Source: Nitrospinaceae bacterium (GTDB lineage Bacteria > Nitrospinota > Nitrospinia > Nitrospinales > VA-1). From it: a stretch of DNA of 34,608 nucleotides. The translations under genes and the position numbers were made by a program. The notes under the pieces were generated by a model. The model worked only from the letters and a program-made list of their open reading frames with translations, made no database searches and was not told the origin of the DNA. This document shows positions 17,403 to 27,661 of the stretch, one piece after another. Each line of letters begins with the position of its first letter. The first letter of the stretch is position 1. The stretch spans positions 1-34,608 of the forward strand of contig JAJDBG010000102.1 in assembly GCA_029261475.1 (NCBI GenBank), read 5' to 3'.

Positions 17403-19241
17403 ATGGCCAAATTCTCTCTTTTTTTGCTGCTGACATGGGTACATTTTGGCGGTAGCAGACATCCTCAATTGCCATTTAGCTATTTCCAGATCACCTGTAT
17501 CACCGTTGGTCTGAGCCTGCTTTTTTTTATTTTTGCGTATCGTGAATATAGGAAAGACAAGAGCAAAAGGTTTCAATTTTCCTTTTCCGGCCCTGCATTG
17601 TGGTTGGCACTGTTCTTTCTTTGGGGAGCGGGGAGTTATTTTTATACCATCCGTTTGGACAATTCCTTTTTATTGATCACCCGTTATTTGGGAGCCTGTG
17701 TTTTCCTGCTTGGGCTGACCCTTTATTTGACCTCACAAAAAAAAGTTTATGAAGTCTTTTGGTTGATCAGCATCAATTCGGGCCTCATGGCCTTGATAGG
17801 AGTTCTTCAACCCTTGAATCTTCCCTATATTGTCGGGACAGGGGTGTGGTTTCCTCAGGCTACCGGATTGTTTATCAATCCCAATTGTTTTGCTGGGTAC
17901 ATTGTTGTCCATTTGCCCATTGCCTTTTACCTGATTTTTTCATCCACTCACAGGCTGGCAAAGTACGCGGCACTGGCCATCACCGCACTTCTGATCAGCG
18001 GTTTGTATTATAGCCAATCCAGAGGCGGGCAAATTGCTGTTTGCGTCGAATTGGGATTCTTTGCAAGCTACCATGTTTGTCGTTTACAGAATGGATTGAA
18101 GAAAAGAACGGCTTGGGGAGTTTCTATTTTCATTCTGATTTTCTTTCTATTTGGAGGCGCATTACAAAGTAGAAATTTTGAACAATTTGATAAGTTCAGT
18201 CACAGCCTCCTTCAAGCGACTCCAGCAATAGAATTGAGTTTCCAGAAAGATATTTCGAAAATTGATACAGCAGAACTTGAAAATATAAAGCATCAGGCAG
18301 AAATTGGACCTTTCAGAGATAAAGTAGGATTCTGGACAGGCCTGGGAATTCGTATGGTGGTGTGGCGAACAGCCTGGGATATTTTTAAAGACCGTCCTTT
18401 GACAGGGAGCGGGGCCTGGACGTTTCGGATTTTGCTTCCACAATATCTGGAACGCTATGCGATTCAAAAAACGCCGGCTCATATCCAATCGGAACTGAGA
18501 CGCGTGGTGCACGCGCATAATATCTTTGTTCAGACTTTGATTGATTATGGAATTGTAGGATTCGCATTATTTTTTGGTGCCATACTTTGTATTGTGTGGC
18601 GTTTTGTGATTCAACTGAAAACAAAGGCCCCTTCTTCCTCAGCAGAGCTTGCGCTCATTCTTTCGCTCATTGGTTTCATGGCGCACAATTTGATTGAGTA
18701 CAATTGGCCAGAGCCTGCCTTTATATACTTTTTTGCAATCGGAGTTTATTGTGTCGATTTTCTTAAAGGTAAAAAAAATGAAGCAAAAAAATCAACACCT
18801 GTTTCCTCTTTTTCAAATAGAGTATTGCCAGTGATTTGTGGCGTTATTGGTCTGGCCACTTTCTGGATGGCGATGAATTATTTTTTGTACAACAAGGCAA
18901 TCCAGTTTGCGTTAAAAAAGACGGATTATTTGTCTGCAATAAAAGGCCTGGAAAAGTCGCGTATTTTTTGCCAATCCTGTGATCTTCATCTTCTATATTC
19001 AGCTTCCATTCGTATACGGGAATTTGATAAAAGAAAGGGTGCCCGCGTTCTGGCATTGGCCGGAAGGGATTTACAACGAGCCAGTGAACAAGGCGAGAGG
19101 AATGAATACTATTGGGTGAGGTTGGGAGATTGGGCCTTACGCAGTGAGGATATGAAAACTGCCCGCACGGCTTTTCGACAAGCCGCAAAATACAAAACAA
19201 CGCGGGACAGGGCTTTGGTGGGGCTTGAAAAAATACACTGA
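17403..19241 (+). CDS. O-antigen ligase-like (WaaL/Wzy superfamily) polytopic membrane protein with C-terminal TPR-like region
   Basis: Multiple TM segments; 'ATGLFINPNCFAGYIVVHLP', 'GLYYSQSRGGQIAV', 'LTGSGAWTFRILLPQY...RRVVHAHNIFVQTLIDYGIVGFALF' typical of the O-antigen ligase family. Confidence 0.9.
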   Translation: MAKFSLFLLLTWVHFGGSRHPQLPFSYFQITCITVGLSLLFFIFAYREYRKDKSKRFQFSFSGPALWLALFFLWGAGSYFYTIRLDNSFLLITRYLGACVFLLGLTLYLTSQKKVYEVFWLISINSGLMALIGVLQPLNLPYIVGTGVWFPQATGLFINPNCFAGYIVVHLPIAFYLIFSSTHRLAKYAALAITALLISGLYYSQSRGGQIAVCVELGFFASYHVCRLQNGLKKRTAWGVSIFILIFFLFGGALQSRNFEQFDKFSHSLLQATPAIELSFQKDISKIDTAELENIKHQAEIGPFRDKVGFWTGLGIRMVVWRTAWDIFKDRPLTGSGAWTFRILLPQYLERYAIQKTPAHIQSELRRVVHAHNIFVQTLIDYGIVGFALFFGAILCIVWRFVIQLKTKAPSSSAELALILSLIGFMAHNLIEYNWPEPAFIYFFAIGVYCVDFLKGKKNEAKKSTPVSSFSNRVLPVICGVIGLATFWMAMNYFLYNKAIQFALKKTDYLSAIKGLEKSRIFCQSCDLHLLYSASIRIREFDKRKGARVLALAGRDLQRASEQGERNEYYWVRLGDWALRSEDMKTARTAFRQAAKYKTTRDRALVGLEKIH

Positions 19242-19294
19242 GGGCAGGTTGAATAATGCTTCGAATTTGTTAAAAGCCGAATTCATCAACAGTC

Positions 19295-21424
19295 TTACTG
19301 AGACTTGCTATTGTCCACGTGACAGGTCAGCAAGTATTTGCCAAGGGCTGTAATACTCAAACCTTTGGGATGGTGCTGGATAAGACCTTGCTTGAGCATC
19401 TCCCCCAGCAGGCGGTCACGCTTTGCAGATTCCAGCTCCAATGCTTTTTCGCTTTTCGGGCCTTCTTTGACGAGGTGTTTTAAAACATTTAGTTCGAGCA
19501 GGAACCAGTCGTTTGTCGAGTCCTTCATGGATTGGATGAGGAGGCGCAAGATACTCTCGCCGCATTTTTTTAAGGGACTCGCATCGGAAGCGGAACATCT
19601 CAGGTTGACGCCGATTTTATTTTCGGTGCCCGAATTTCTCACAAATAAAGCCGCTCGTCGTTTGTTTGCTGGTGCAAGTTCGAAGTAGAGCATTTCCGGA
19701 TCTTCCGGGAATTTGCGGATTTTTGCTTCCCACTCCAACTCCTGCGAAAGTTCAACAACCTCTTTTTTGATCTTGTTCCAAAGTTGTGAATTTGGGGAAA
19801 ATAACTCCTTCTTTATGTGGTAGCTATAGAGCGTTTTTTTGAATCCGGGACGAAATTTCCATGGCTCAGTGTCTTCACTTTCGCAGGCAAAAGTGTTGAG
19901 CGCACTCTTCAATCCATTTCCAAAAAAAACGGGAACAGAATTTCCATCTTTTTTAACCAACGTTCCTAAAGTGATGTTGTGGCCTGTTTCCTCGCTTCCT
20001 AAAGCCAGGGAATGGGAAATGGTATCTTGTGTTCCGGGTGCTTCCAATCGGTCGAGCTGAATTTCAAATTTTTGCAGACGATAGACATCAGGATCTTCTT
20101 TAGCGTCTCGTAAAATTTCCCATTCCTTTTCCAGTGCAGCAGGGAATTTGATTTCCAATTCTTCCTTTAATTTTAGAATCCGGTTTTCTATCAAAGCCAA
20201 AGCAAATTTAAGCTGAATCCACTTGTCGCCAACAGCTGTCATTTGCGGAGACAAACCGCGTTTCTCCACTGCGGAAGTGACATTGAGATCGCTTTCGACC
20301 GTATTGAAAAAGAGCGGAGTAGTGTTTGTTGAGGAACCCGATTCAAGGAGTTTGCGGGATTGTATAAAAGCAGTGTCGTCACCGCCGAGCACTTGCAGGC
20401 AATCCTTATCAGCGGAATATTCTAACTTGTAGAAACGATCTGCATCGGCATCGAATACGGCCCCCCACAAGCGCAAATTTCCTTTTAGCAAGTCGGTTTT
20501 ATTTTTGTGCCCCAGTTCAAATAATTTACGAACGGCTTTGTGATGGAAGAAGGGGCCCGAAGGCTCGGCTTGTTGTGCAGTGATGTTTCGCCAACCCTCA
20601 AGGTCGGCAACGCCACCGCCCTGATTTACTTCGCCTTTGCCGCCATTCACTTCATGCACATTCTGGAATCCTGCCGAGCGAAAAATATCCACGGCAAGAC
20701 CAGAGAGTGATCCATTTGCAGGGTCGACAACCAATAACGTATTTTGGAAGAAGTTGTCCTGTGTCAATTTCGGATCGAACCATGAGTTTTCGGGAGCGAG
20801 GGAAAAACGGCGGAATAATTCGAGAGCAGAATTTCGATGGTCAATCAGACGCCCACTGAGAGGCAGTTTCTTGATCGCCGCATAATCCAGTTCCAAAATC
20901 CGGCGTGACAATTCTTCGTCGTTTAGGGGGAAAGGCTTCAGGCCGCGGTAGTTATTGAAAACTTTTATTCCATTCTGATCCGGGGGATTGTGCGAGGCCG
21001 TGACCATTATCCCGCCTCTTGCTTCGGTATAGACCATGTACAGAGGGACTAGTGGAGTTGGGACGACTCCTAAAACCCAAGCGGGGACATCTGCCCGACG
21101 AATTCCTCGAACAACGGCTGTGGTAAAAATTCCCGATGGATCGCGTGGGTCCCAGGCAACCACGACTCCGCGTGTTGAGGGGAATTTTCCTTTTTCGCGC
21201 CATAATGAAACTTGGGCGTATGCATAGAGTTCCATGAATTCTTCGGTTAGAAATCCGCATTCCAGGAAAGTGGCTTGCGGAGTCATCGCTGGAGAAATGT
21301 CTTTAGCGAGTCGAATCTCTCTGCGAATCCCATCGGTGCCTTGCAAACGAAGGGCGGGCTTGTTTTTATTATTCATGGGAGATGGCATGGTTTTAATGGA
21401 TTTTTGATCACTCGGCGAGTACAA
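19295..21424 (-). CDS. Phosphoglucomutase/phosphomannomutase-family protein with extra insert and C-terminal winged-helix-like tail
   Basis: Active-site 'GIMVTASHNPPDQNGIKVFNNY', metal loop 'FDADADR', substrate loop 'GSEETGH', C-terminal 'RNSGTENKIGVNLR'. Confidence 0.9.
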   Translation of the reverse strand: MYSPSDQKSIKTMPSPMNNKNKPALRLQGTDGIRREIRLAKDISPAMTPQATFLECGFLTEEFMELYAYAQVSLWREKGKFPSTRGVVVAWDPRDPSGIFTTAVVRGIRRADVPAWVLGVVPTPLVPLYMVYTEARGGIMVTASHNPPDQNGIKVFNNYRGLKPFPLNDEELSRRILELDYAAIKKLPLSGRLIDHRNSALELFRRFSLAPENSWFDPKLTQDNFFQNTLLVVDPANGSLSGLAVDIFRSAGFQNVHEVNGGKGEVNQGGGVADLEGWRNITAQQAEPSGPFFHHKAVRKLFELGHKNKTDLLKGNLRLWGAVFDADADRFYKLEYSADKDCLQVLGGDDTAFIQSRKLLESGSSTNTTPLFFNTVESDLNVTSAVEKRGLSPQMTAVGDKWIQLKFALALIENRILKLKEELEIKFPAALEKEWEILRDAKEDPDVYRLQKFEIQLDRLEAPGTQDTISHSLALGSEETGHNITLGTLVKKDGNSVPVFFGNGLKSALNTFACESEDTEPWKFRPGFKKTLYSYHIKKELFSPNSQLWNKIKKEVVELSQELEWEAKIRKFPEDPEMLYFELAPANKRRAALFVRNSGTENKIGVNLRCSASDASPLKKCGESILRLLIQSMKDSTNDWFLLELNVLKHLVKEGPKSEKALELESAKRDRLLGEMLKQGLIQHHPKGLSITALGKYLLTCHVDNSKSQ

Positions 21425-21465
21425 TTTGTTAATACAAACGAAGAAAAAATTTTACGAGGAAAGAA

Positions 21466-21735
21466 ATGGGTTATTACTCGCATCTTGAAAAAGAACAGGT
21501 GAAGGTGGTAGTACAGACTACTAATGAACGGATTGAGGGACACCTTTCAAAAATGCCGGGTGCTCGATTACTGGATTTATTGAACACCACAAACGAAAGT
21601 TTTATTGCAGTTACCGATGCTTCGGTGTTCGATGCTTCTTCAGGGAAACAACTGTCCCTGGTCAAATTCCTCGCGATCAACAAACATCAGATTGTTTTTA
21701 TATTTGATGAAGCCGAATCAGCAGAATCTGTCTGA
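21466..21735 (+). CDS. Small conserved protein of unknown function (89 aa)
   Basis: Intact ORF with AGGAAAG Shine-Dalgarno; 'ERIEGHLSKMPGARLLDLLNTTNESFIAVTDASVFD' suggests a small beta-rich protein. Confidence 0.7.
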   Translation: MGYYSHLEKEQVKVVVQTTNERIEGHLSKMPGARLLDLLNTTNESFIAVTDASVFDASSGKQLSLVKFLAINKHQIVFIFDEAESAESV

Positions 21736-21776
21736 TCTCTGTCTCATCCCAAGTTTTTGATTTCACCCCGAACTTT

Positions 21777-22931
21777 TTATTCGATCCCCATTATGACAAG
21801 GGTATAGTCGTCGTTGAAAGGAACCTCTTGGATAAAGTCTTTCACCTTTGTGATGATTTCTGTTCCCAACTCTTCTGCATTGCGGCCTGTACCAGATTCT
21901 AAAATAGTCTGTGCGAATCGGTTCCTTCCATACTCTTCACCCGCAGGATTCCTTGCCTCGGTGATTCCATCTGTATATAAAACGAGTTTGCTGTTGGGTG
22001 CAAGCTGAACCTGGGCTTCGTCCATTTTATTTTCGGGCATGATCATTAAGGGGAAGCCCTTTTCGGTCTTCAGTTCCTGAATGCTCCCATTATCGTAGTT
22101 GACGAGGTATGGCGGGCAGTGTCCGGCTGAAGCGTATGTCATGACTCGTGTTGGCAGGTGGATGACGCCGTAGAACGCGGTGATGAAATGTCCGGTTTTC
22201 AAATTTTTGAACAGAATTCCATTGATCGATTCAAGCGTTTTTGCCGGTGATTTCTGTTCCGACAGGAAAGAGCGCAGGAGAATTCGCTTCATGGACATGA
22301 TGATTGCGGCGGGTATGCCGTGACCCGAAACGTCGGCGGTGAGTACGCCAAGGTGATCCTTGTCAATTTGTATGAAGTCGTAATAGTCTCCCCCGGCTTT
22401 TGATGAGGGTTGGTACTGGGTGTGGAACTGGAGTCCTGCAATTTCTGGCGGATCGGACAAAAATTTCTGCTGAATGTCTGCCAGAGTATCCCGTTCTCGA
22501 TCGATCACCTCATAAGCTTTCATGAGCTGGAGATATAATTTCTTTGTGCGCAAGGCGGCATTAACGCGGATGCTTAGTTCTTCGAGATTGTAAGGCTTGG
22601 CTAGAAAATCTTCCCCACCGGACAAAAATCCTTTTTTAACGCTCGACATATCCCCTGCATCGGAAACGAATATGACAGGAATGAATCGACGTCCGCAGAT
22701 TCCCTTGATTTGCTTGCAGGCTTCATAGCCGTCAAACTGAGGCAGGTCGGCGGACATAACAATCAAATCGGGACGTTCCAGTTTATAAGTTTCAAGAACA
22801 TCGGGACCATTTTTTGCTGTGAAAACCGCGTATTCGAGGTCGAGGGACGAACGGATTTGTTTCAGTAAATCAATATTGGGATCAGCGAGTAAAACTCGCC
22901 AGGGAGCACTTGTGTAAGGATTGATGTCCAT
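21777..22931 (-). CDS. Response-regulator-like protein with C-terminal PP2C/SpoIIE serine phosphatase domain
   Basis: Receiver-like N-terminus with 'KPYN' and SpoIIE domain 'QYQPSSKAGGDYYDF...GVLTADVSGHGIPAAIIMSMKR...LVLYTDGITEARN...DDYTLVIMGIE'. Confidence 0.93.
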   Translation of the reverse strand: MDINPYTSAPWRVLLADPNIDLLKQIRSSLDLEYAVFTAKNGPDVLETYKLERPDLIVMSADLPQFDGYEACKQIKGICGRRFIPVIFVSDAGDMSSVKKGFLSGGEDFLAKPYNLEELSIRVNAALRTKKLYLQLMKAYEVIDRERDTLADIQQKFLSDPPEIAGLQFHTQYQPSSKAGGDYYDFIQIDKDHLGVLTADVSGHGIPAAIIMSMKRILLRSFLSEQKSPAKTLESINGILFKNLKTGHFITAFYGVIHLPTRVMTYASAGHCPPYLVNYDNGSIQELKTEKGFPLMIMPENKMDEAQVQLAPNSKLVLYTDGITEARNPAGEEYGRNRFAQTILESGTGRNAEELGTEIITKVKDFIQEVPFNDDYTLVIMGIE

Positions 22932-23175
22932 GATTATTTTTTTGCGCCTTTATTCTTAAGCTTTTACTTAGGCAACTTGCAACCCTGTTTTATCAAGGGA
23001 AGCTCATCGCTAACATCAGTTTTGAGCAATGCTTTTGTGATAGAGGCTCAGTGCGTATGTTGTATTACCTATCTTATATAAATTTATTGGTCGGGCTTGT
23101 CAATGAACATCCGCAATCGAACTTTAGCTATATGAGAAATTTGCCAGATCGGTGACTAGTTCAAAGCAGTTTTGA

Positions 23176-25794
23176 TTATAAATCTGGATGCAAAACGACG
23201 GTGGTCTCAGTCCCATTTGTGTTGAGAGTGATGGCACCATCCCGGTCGGTTCGCCATATACGCGCACCTGATTTTTCGTAGCGAGCCAGAGTTTTGGGGT
23301 GAGGGTGCCTGGCCCAATTGAGATAACCGCTGGAGAACAGTGCCCCTTTTGGGGAAACGGCGGTTATAAATTCAGTTGAGTTGGAATTGCGACTGCCATG
23401 GTGCGCGGCCTTCAAATAATCTGCCTTGAGAGATGTGTTTTTCATTTGAAGATAGTCTTCGGCATCGCTTTCGATGTCTCCAGTCAACAACATGCTGAAT
23501 TGGCGATATTCGAGTTTCAGAACAAGGGATAGGTTATTGGCGATGCGTTGTTGCCTGCGGGAGGATTTCAAACGCTGTAGATAGGTTTTGTCGGGGTGCA
23601 ATGGGGTGATGCTCGCTTCCCCTATTTTTATAGGGCGACCTATTTCCAGTGGCAATAGGGGGATGCCTTTGTTTTTCGCCTTTGCGACCCATCTCCGTGC
23701 GCGGCGGGTTTGTTTGAATTGTGGGTCGACCACAGCCAGCACTGCAGATACAGGGAATAAATCGATCAAGGACTCCAGGCCGCTGATATGGTCATTGTCA
23801 GAGTGACTGGCGATCATATAATCAATTTTTCTTATGCGACGATGCCATAAATAGGGGGCGACGACTCGTTTGCCAACGTCCAGAGAATTTTTATAGAATC
23901 CGCCCCCATCGATCATCATGGTTTGACCATTGGGATACCGAATGAAGATCGACTCACCTTGCCCCACATCGAGCATTGTCACAGAGAGTTGGTCGCTGGG
24001 GTTATTTACGGAATACTGAGGCCATAAAAATCCCATGCTTATCAGCAGGCAGGAGATGAGCCATGCGAGCAGTCCTTTGCGTTCGAGAGGCGATTTTTCG
24101 TCCAGAGTTTCCCGGCTTATTGGTTTGCGGTCCATCAAAATTTTGATCCCGGCAAAAAGGAATGCATACCATAAAATAGACCATAAAGGCCCGGGTGAGG
24201 GCCAGTAGAGAGCAGACCAGGGCTTTTCTGATATCCAAAGAGGTATTGTCAAAAAAGGGACCATCAAAATTTTTATTGGCCAGAAAAAGAAGAACGCCAG
24301 GGCGGGAAAGATTATGGCGAGCATAGCTACTGCCAGGGCCAATGGAATCAGTAAGGATGCCAAGGGTGTGATGAGTGGATTCAGCAGAAATCCAGAGAGG
24401 CTGATACGATGAAAATGAAAAAGCACAATGGGAAGCGTTCCGAGGATTGCGGCGAGTGAAATGAGGGTGCTTGCTGAAAATAGACGAAGGATTTGATTCC
24501 CTACTCTTTGCATTGTGGAATGGTCTGGGTCTTCTATATATTTTAATCCCAGCCAGCGGTCGAGTCCTTCCGGTTCTCCCATCCTGTCAATGGCAGATTG
24601 TTCGCGTTGGGAAATTTGTCGAAGGACGAACAAAATACTAGCGACAGCCATGAAGGACATTTGGAACCCTGCATCGAGAATCACTTCGGGTTCATTGAGC
24701 AGTATAAGAAATCCAACCAGCAAAAGAGCGTTGGCGGCATTTTTTTCACGATCCACCAATAAGGCGAGCAGGATGGCGAGAACCATGAATCCTGCCCGCA
24801 GGGCCGAGGCTTTGTCGCCTGCTAAAAGCATGTATATAGATACGGGAACTATGGCAGAAAGCGCGGCCAGCTTGGGTGCCATGCCATTCCGTGCCTGAGC
24901 GGGAAACCATCGCCACAAAATGGCAAAGGCGACAGGGCGAAACAGCAGAAGGGCAAAGCCTGCAACAAAACCTATATGCAAACCGGATACGGCAGTGAGA
25001 TGGCCGACACCGGTGCTTGCAAATGCTTCGCGTAGCTCATCGGATAAACCGCTTTTATCACCAAAAACCATGGCGCGAAGCAGAGCCGCTTCCTGTTCGG
25101 ATAAATTATTATCGATCGAAAAATAAATTTTTTCACGAATATTTTCGCGTAGATCGACCCAGAATGGAAGTTGCGCAACTCCCGTTTTTTCTATGGAGTC
25201 GGGACGTGAGGTTCCACCCGTTATGTCAATGCCACGCAAGCGGAGAAAGCGTTGGTAGTCGAATCTTCCCGGATTTTTAAAATTGCGCGGTCGTTTTAGT
25301 TTTATCTTTTTAAATAGCAGGATGTCGCCCGCTCTCCAATGGCTTTGAGCGTTTGTGTATAAAGAAATATTTGCCATGCCTGTGACTTTGCGCCATTTCC
25401 CCTTATAGGCAATCCTTTCCAGACGAATATTGTATACAATTCGGTCCTTGCCTTGAGTGGGCATTGCCCAGAGAATCCCTTCGACTTGTGCGTACTCTCC
25501 CTCTTTCATTAGGTTGTGAATATGTTTTTCTGGCAATGAAATATCAGATTGAAGATAGCCAAACAGTCCTAAAAATATCAGGCCGCTGATCCGTAAATAT
25601 TTGCCTTGCTTTGATGCAATGAGAGCTAGATAAATGCTGAAGGAGAGGAGTAGAAGCGGGAGTATACCGGGCGTGAGATAGTCGCGCATTTCGGTCAATG
25701 CGAAGCCAATGCCACTCAAATAGCCAAAGAAATAAGGGAGGAGGGGGAACTGCGCTGGAAGCTGACCAAGCCTACTTTGAATAGAGCTTTTCAA
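23176..25794 (-). CDS. comEC: DNA internalization competence protein ComEC/Rec2
   Basis: Competence domain 'RAMVFGDKSGLSDELREAFASTGVGHLTAVSGLHIG' and metallo-beta-lactamase-like domain 'LDVGQGESIFIRYPNGQTMMIDGGG...ASHSDNDHISGLESL...KAAHHGSRNSN'. Confidence 0.96.
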   Translation of the reverse strand: MKSSIQSRLGQLPAQFPLLPYFFGYLSGIGFALTEMRDYLTPGILPLLLLSFSIYLALIASKQGKYLRISGLIFLGLFGYLQSDISLPEKHIHNLMKEGEYAQVEGILWAMPTQGKDRIVYNIRLERIAYKGKWRKVTGMANISLYTNAQSHWRAGDILLFKKIKLKRPRNFKNPGRFDYQRFLRLRGIDITGGTSRPDSIEKTGVAQLPFWVDLRENIREKIYFSIDNNLSEQEAALLRAMVFGDKSGLSDELREAFASTGVGHLTAVSGLHIGFVAGFALLLFRPVAFAILWRWFPAQARNGMAPKLAALSAIVPVSIYMLLAGDKASALRAGFMVLAILLALLVDREKNAANALLLVGFLILLNEPEVILDAGFQMSFMAVASILFVLRQISQREQSAIDRMGEPEGLDRWLGLKYIEDPDHSTMQRVGNQILRLFSASTLISLAAILGTLPIVLFHFHRISLSGFLLNPLITPLASLLIPLALAVAMLAIIFPALAFFFFWPIKILMVPFLTIPLWISEKPWSALYWPSPGPLWSILWYAFLFAGIKILMDRKPISRETLDEKSPLERKGLLAWLISCLLISMGFLWPQYSVNNPSDQLSVTMLDVGQGESIFIRYPNGQTMMIDGGGFYKNSLDVGKRVVAPYLWHRRIRKIDYMIASHSDNDHISGLESLIDLFPVSAVLAVVDPQFKQTRRARRWVAKAKNKGIPLLPLEIGRPIKIGEASITPLHPDKTYLQRLKSSRRQQRIANNLSLVLKLEYRQFSMLLTGDIESDAEDYLQMKNTSLKADYLKAAHHGSRNSNSTEFITAVSPKGALFSSGYLNWARHPHPKTLARYEKSGARIWRTDRDGAITLNTNGTETTVVLHPDL

Positions 25795-25910
25795 AAGATG
25801 GCTCCTGATTAGTCAACAGAATTGGGGTAATTGCTTGTTCAACAGAAACGGAAATTTGTTTCAGCGCAATTGTAAAGGCGAATAAATACGATTCTCATAA
25901 AAAGTTAAAA

Positions 25911-25945
25911 AAAGGGGCGACAGTAGTGTGTCGCCCCTAAAAAAA
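25911..25945 (-). terminator. Terminator of nhaD (minus strand)
   Basis: GGGGCGACA (25914-25922) / TGTCGCCCC (25929-25937) perfect 9-bp stem with A-rich flank on + strand, i.e. a T tract on the minus strand. Lies just past the nhaD stop. Confidence 0.85.
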
Positions 25946-25975
25946 TAAACAGCTCAGTTGCTTTCAACTCAGCGA

Positions 25976-27304
25976 CTATCTCAGACTTCCCGTCACCAGC
26001 CACCAGGCTACAATGCTTGCAACGTAGCCAAGTGCAATGACAGGTGCCCATTTTAAATGAGACATGAAGGTGTAATTCTCACGATCCACACCCATTACGG
26101 CAACGCCTGCGGCTGAGCCAACGGAAAGCAAACTACCGCCAACTCCTGCTGTCAGCGTGATCAAGAGCCATTGGTCGAGTCCCATTGTAGGGTCCATTTT
26201 CAATACTGCGTACATGACGGGAATATTGTCAACGATTGCAGAAAGAACGCCGACCACAATGTTTGAAATCGTGGGGCCTATGGATTCATATAAGACTGAG
26301 CTGGCAAGAGCGAGATGCCCTAAGTATTGCAATGCACCCACCGCGGTGAGTACGCCAAAAAAGAAAAGCAAGGTGTCAAATTCTACGGTCTCAACTTTTT
26401 TGAAGATGTCCATGCGAGGATTTTGTCCTCTTTTTTCATCGCTCGACATTGCATTCAGCCACTTTGTCTCTCCCCACCGTTTCAGGTAGTAAGAGAAAAA
26501 CATGAGCAAACCTAGTCCGAACATCATTCCCATGAAAGGAGGCAAATGCAGGAATTGGTGAAATGAAACTGCTGTAGCGATTGTCAGAACTCCCAGAGCG
26601 ATGATTACTTTTGCACCCGGTTTCAGTGCCACCTCTGCCTTGGCAGGGGGTGGGTATTCGTCGGGAATGAATTGATACATGATCACCGCAGGGACGATCC
26701 AGTTTATGATGGAAGGAATCATGAGATAGGCAAATTCCATCGTTTGGACTTTACCCGAGGTCCAGACCATCAGGGTTGTGATGTCTCCAAAGGGACTCCA
26801 TGCACCGCCAGCATTTGCGGCGACGACAATGTTGACAAAGGCAGGTACGATGAATTTCCCGTTACCACCACTGCAGGCAAGAGCAACGGTGGACATCAAC
26901 AAGGCACTGGTCAGGTTGTCGGCCAATGGCGAAAGCAAGAAAGTAATGATTCCTGTCGCCCAAAATAATTTACGGAAGCCAAATCCTTTTTTCAGCAAAC
27001 TGGCGCGAAGCACTTGAAAGACATTTCTGTCATCCAGAGTATTGATGTAAGTCATCGCGACTAATAGGAAGAAGAACAATTCTCCGATTTCTGCTATGAG
27101 TTCTTTGACAAAATCGTGAGCGTGTCCGCCACCGTGGCTTGCTTCATAGATACCGATCAGCATCCACATGAAGCACCCGATTAAAACGACTGGTTTGGAT
27201 TTTCTCAGGTGAATTTTTTCTTCAAAAATGACGAGAGTGTACGCGAGAAGAAAACAGATCAACGAGAGTTGACCTACCCACGAAGTAACAAGAGATTCAT
27301 GCAT
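25976..27304 (-). CDS. nhaD: Na+/H+ antiporter NhaD
   Basis: Ion-transporter family motifs 'SPLADNLTSALLMSTVAL', 'VNIVVAANAGGAWSPFGDITTLMVW', 'SAIVDNIPVMYAVLKMDPTM', 'GGSLLSVGSAAGVAVMG'. Confidence 0.94.
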   Translation of the reverse strand: MHESLVTSWVGQLSLICFLLAYTLVIFEEKIHLRKSKPVVLIGCFMWMLIGIYEASHGGGHAHDFVKELIAEIGELFFFLLVAMTYINTLDDRNVFQVLRASLLKKGFGFRKLFWATGIITFLLSPLADNLTSALLMSTVALACSGGNGKFIVPAFVNIVVAANAGGAWSPFGDITTLMVWTSGKVQTMEFAYLMIPSIINWIVPAVIMYQFIPDEYPPPAKAEVALKPGAKVIIALGVLTIATAVSFHQFLHLPPFMGMMFGLGLLMFFSYYLKRWGETKWLNAMSSDEKRGQNPRMDIFKKVETVEFDTLLFFFGVLTAVGALQYLGHLALASSVLYESIGPTISNIVVGVLSAIVDNIPVMYAVLKMDPTMGLDQWLLITLTAGVGGSLLSVGSAAGVAVMGVDRENYTFMSHLKWAPVIALGYVASIVAWWLVTGSLR

Positions 27305-27368
27305 AAAAAGTCCTTTCTGAACTTTATAAGATCTCGACTTATTTATAAATTTACTCTAAGACAACCCG

Positions 27369-27389
27369 CAGTCCCTTAGCTAAGGACTG
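27369..27389. promoter_or_regulatory. Near-perfect palindrome in the nhaD upstream region
   Basis: CAGTCCCTTAGCTAAGGACTG, 65-85 bp upstream of the nhaD start. Confidence 0.5.
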
Positions 27390-27661
27390 TTCGTGGCCAA
27401 AAGCAATTTTTAGAGATATCTTTATAGTCAATGCGTAGCCCTATGACTTTGACTTTCATTTGAGCCTAACAAGATACCAAAATTATTTTTAAAACGGTAG
27501 TAAAATCAATGTTTTTGAATATGCTTCGTTCGGTAAGTCGATTTGATTTTCTGGTTATACAGGAAATAAATTTCCTCAAATTGAAGAAATCGTTGAATGA
27601 ATTCAGGAGCAAAATAATAAAGTGCTGATAAAAGGTTTTTTGTTGGTGTCCAGCTATTAAA

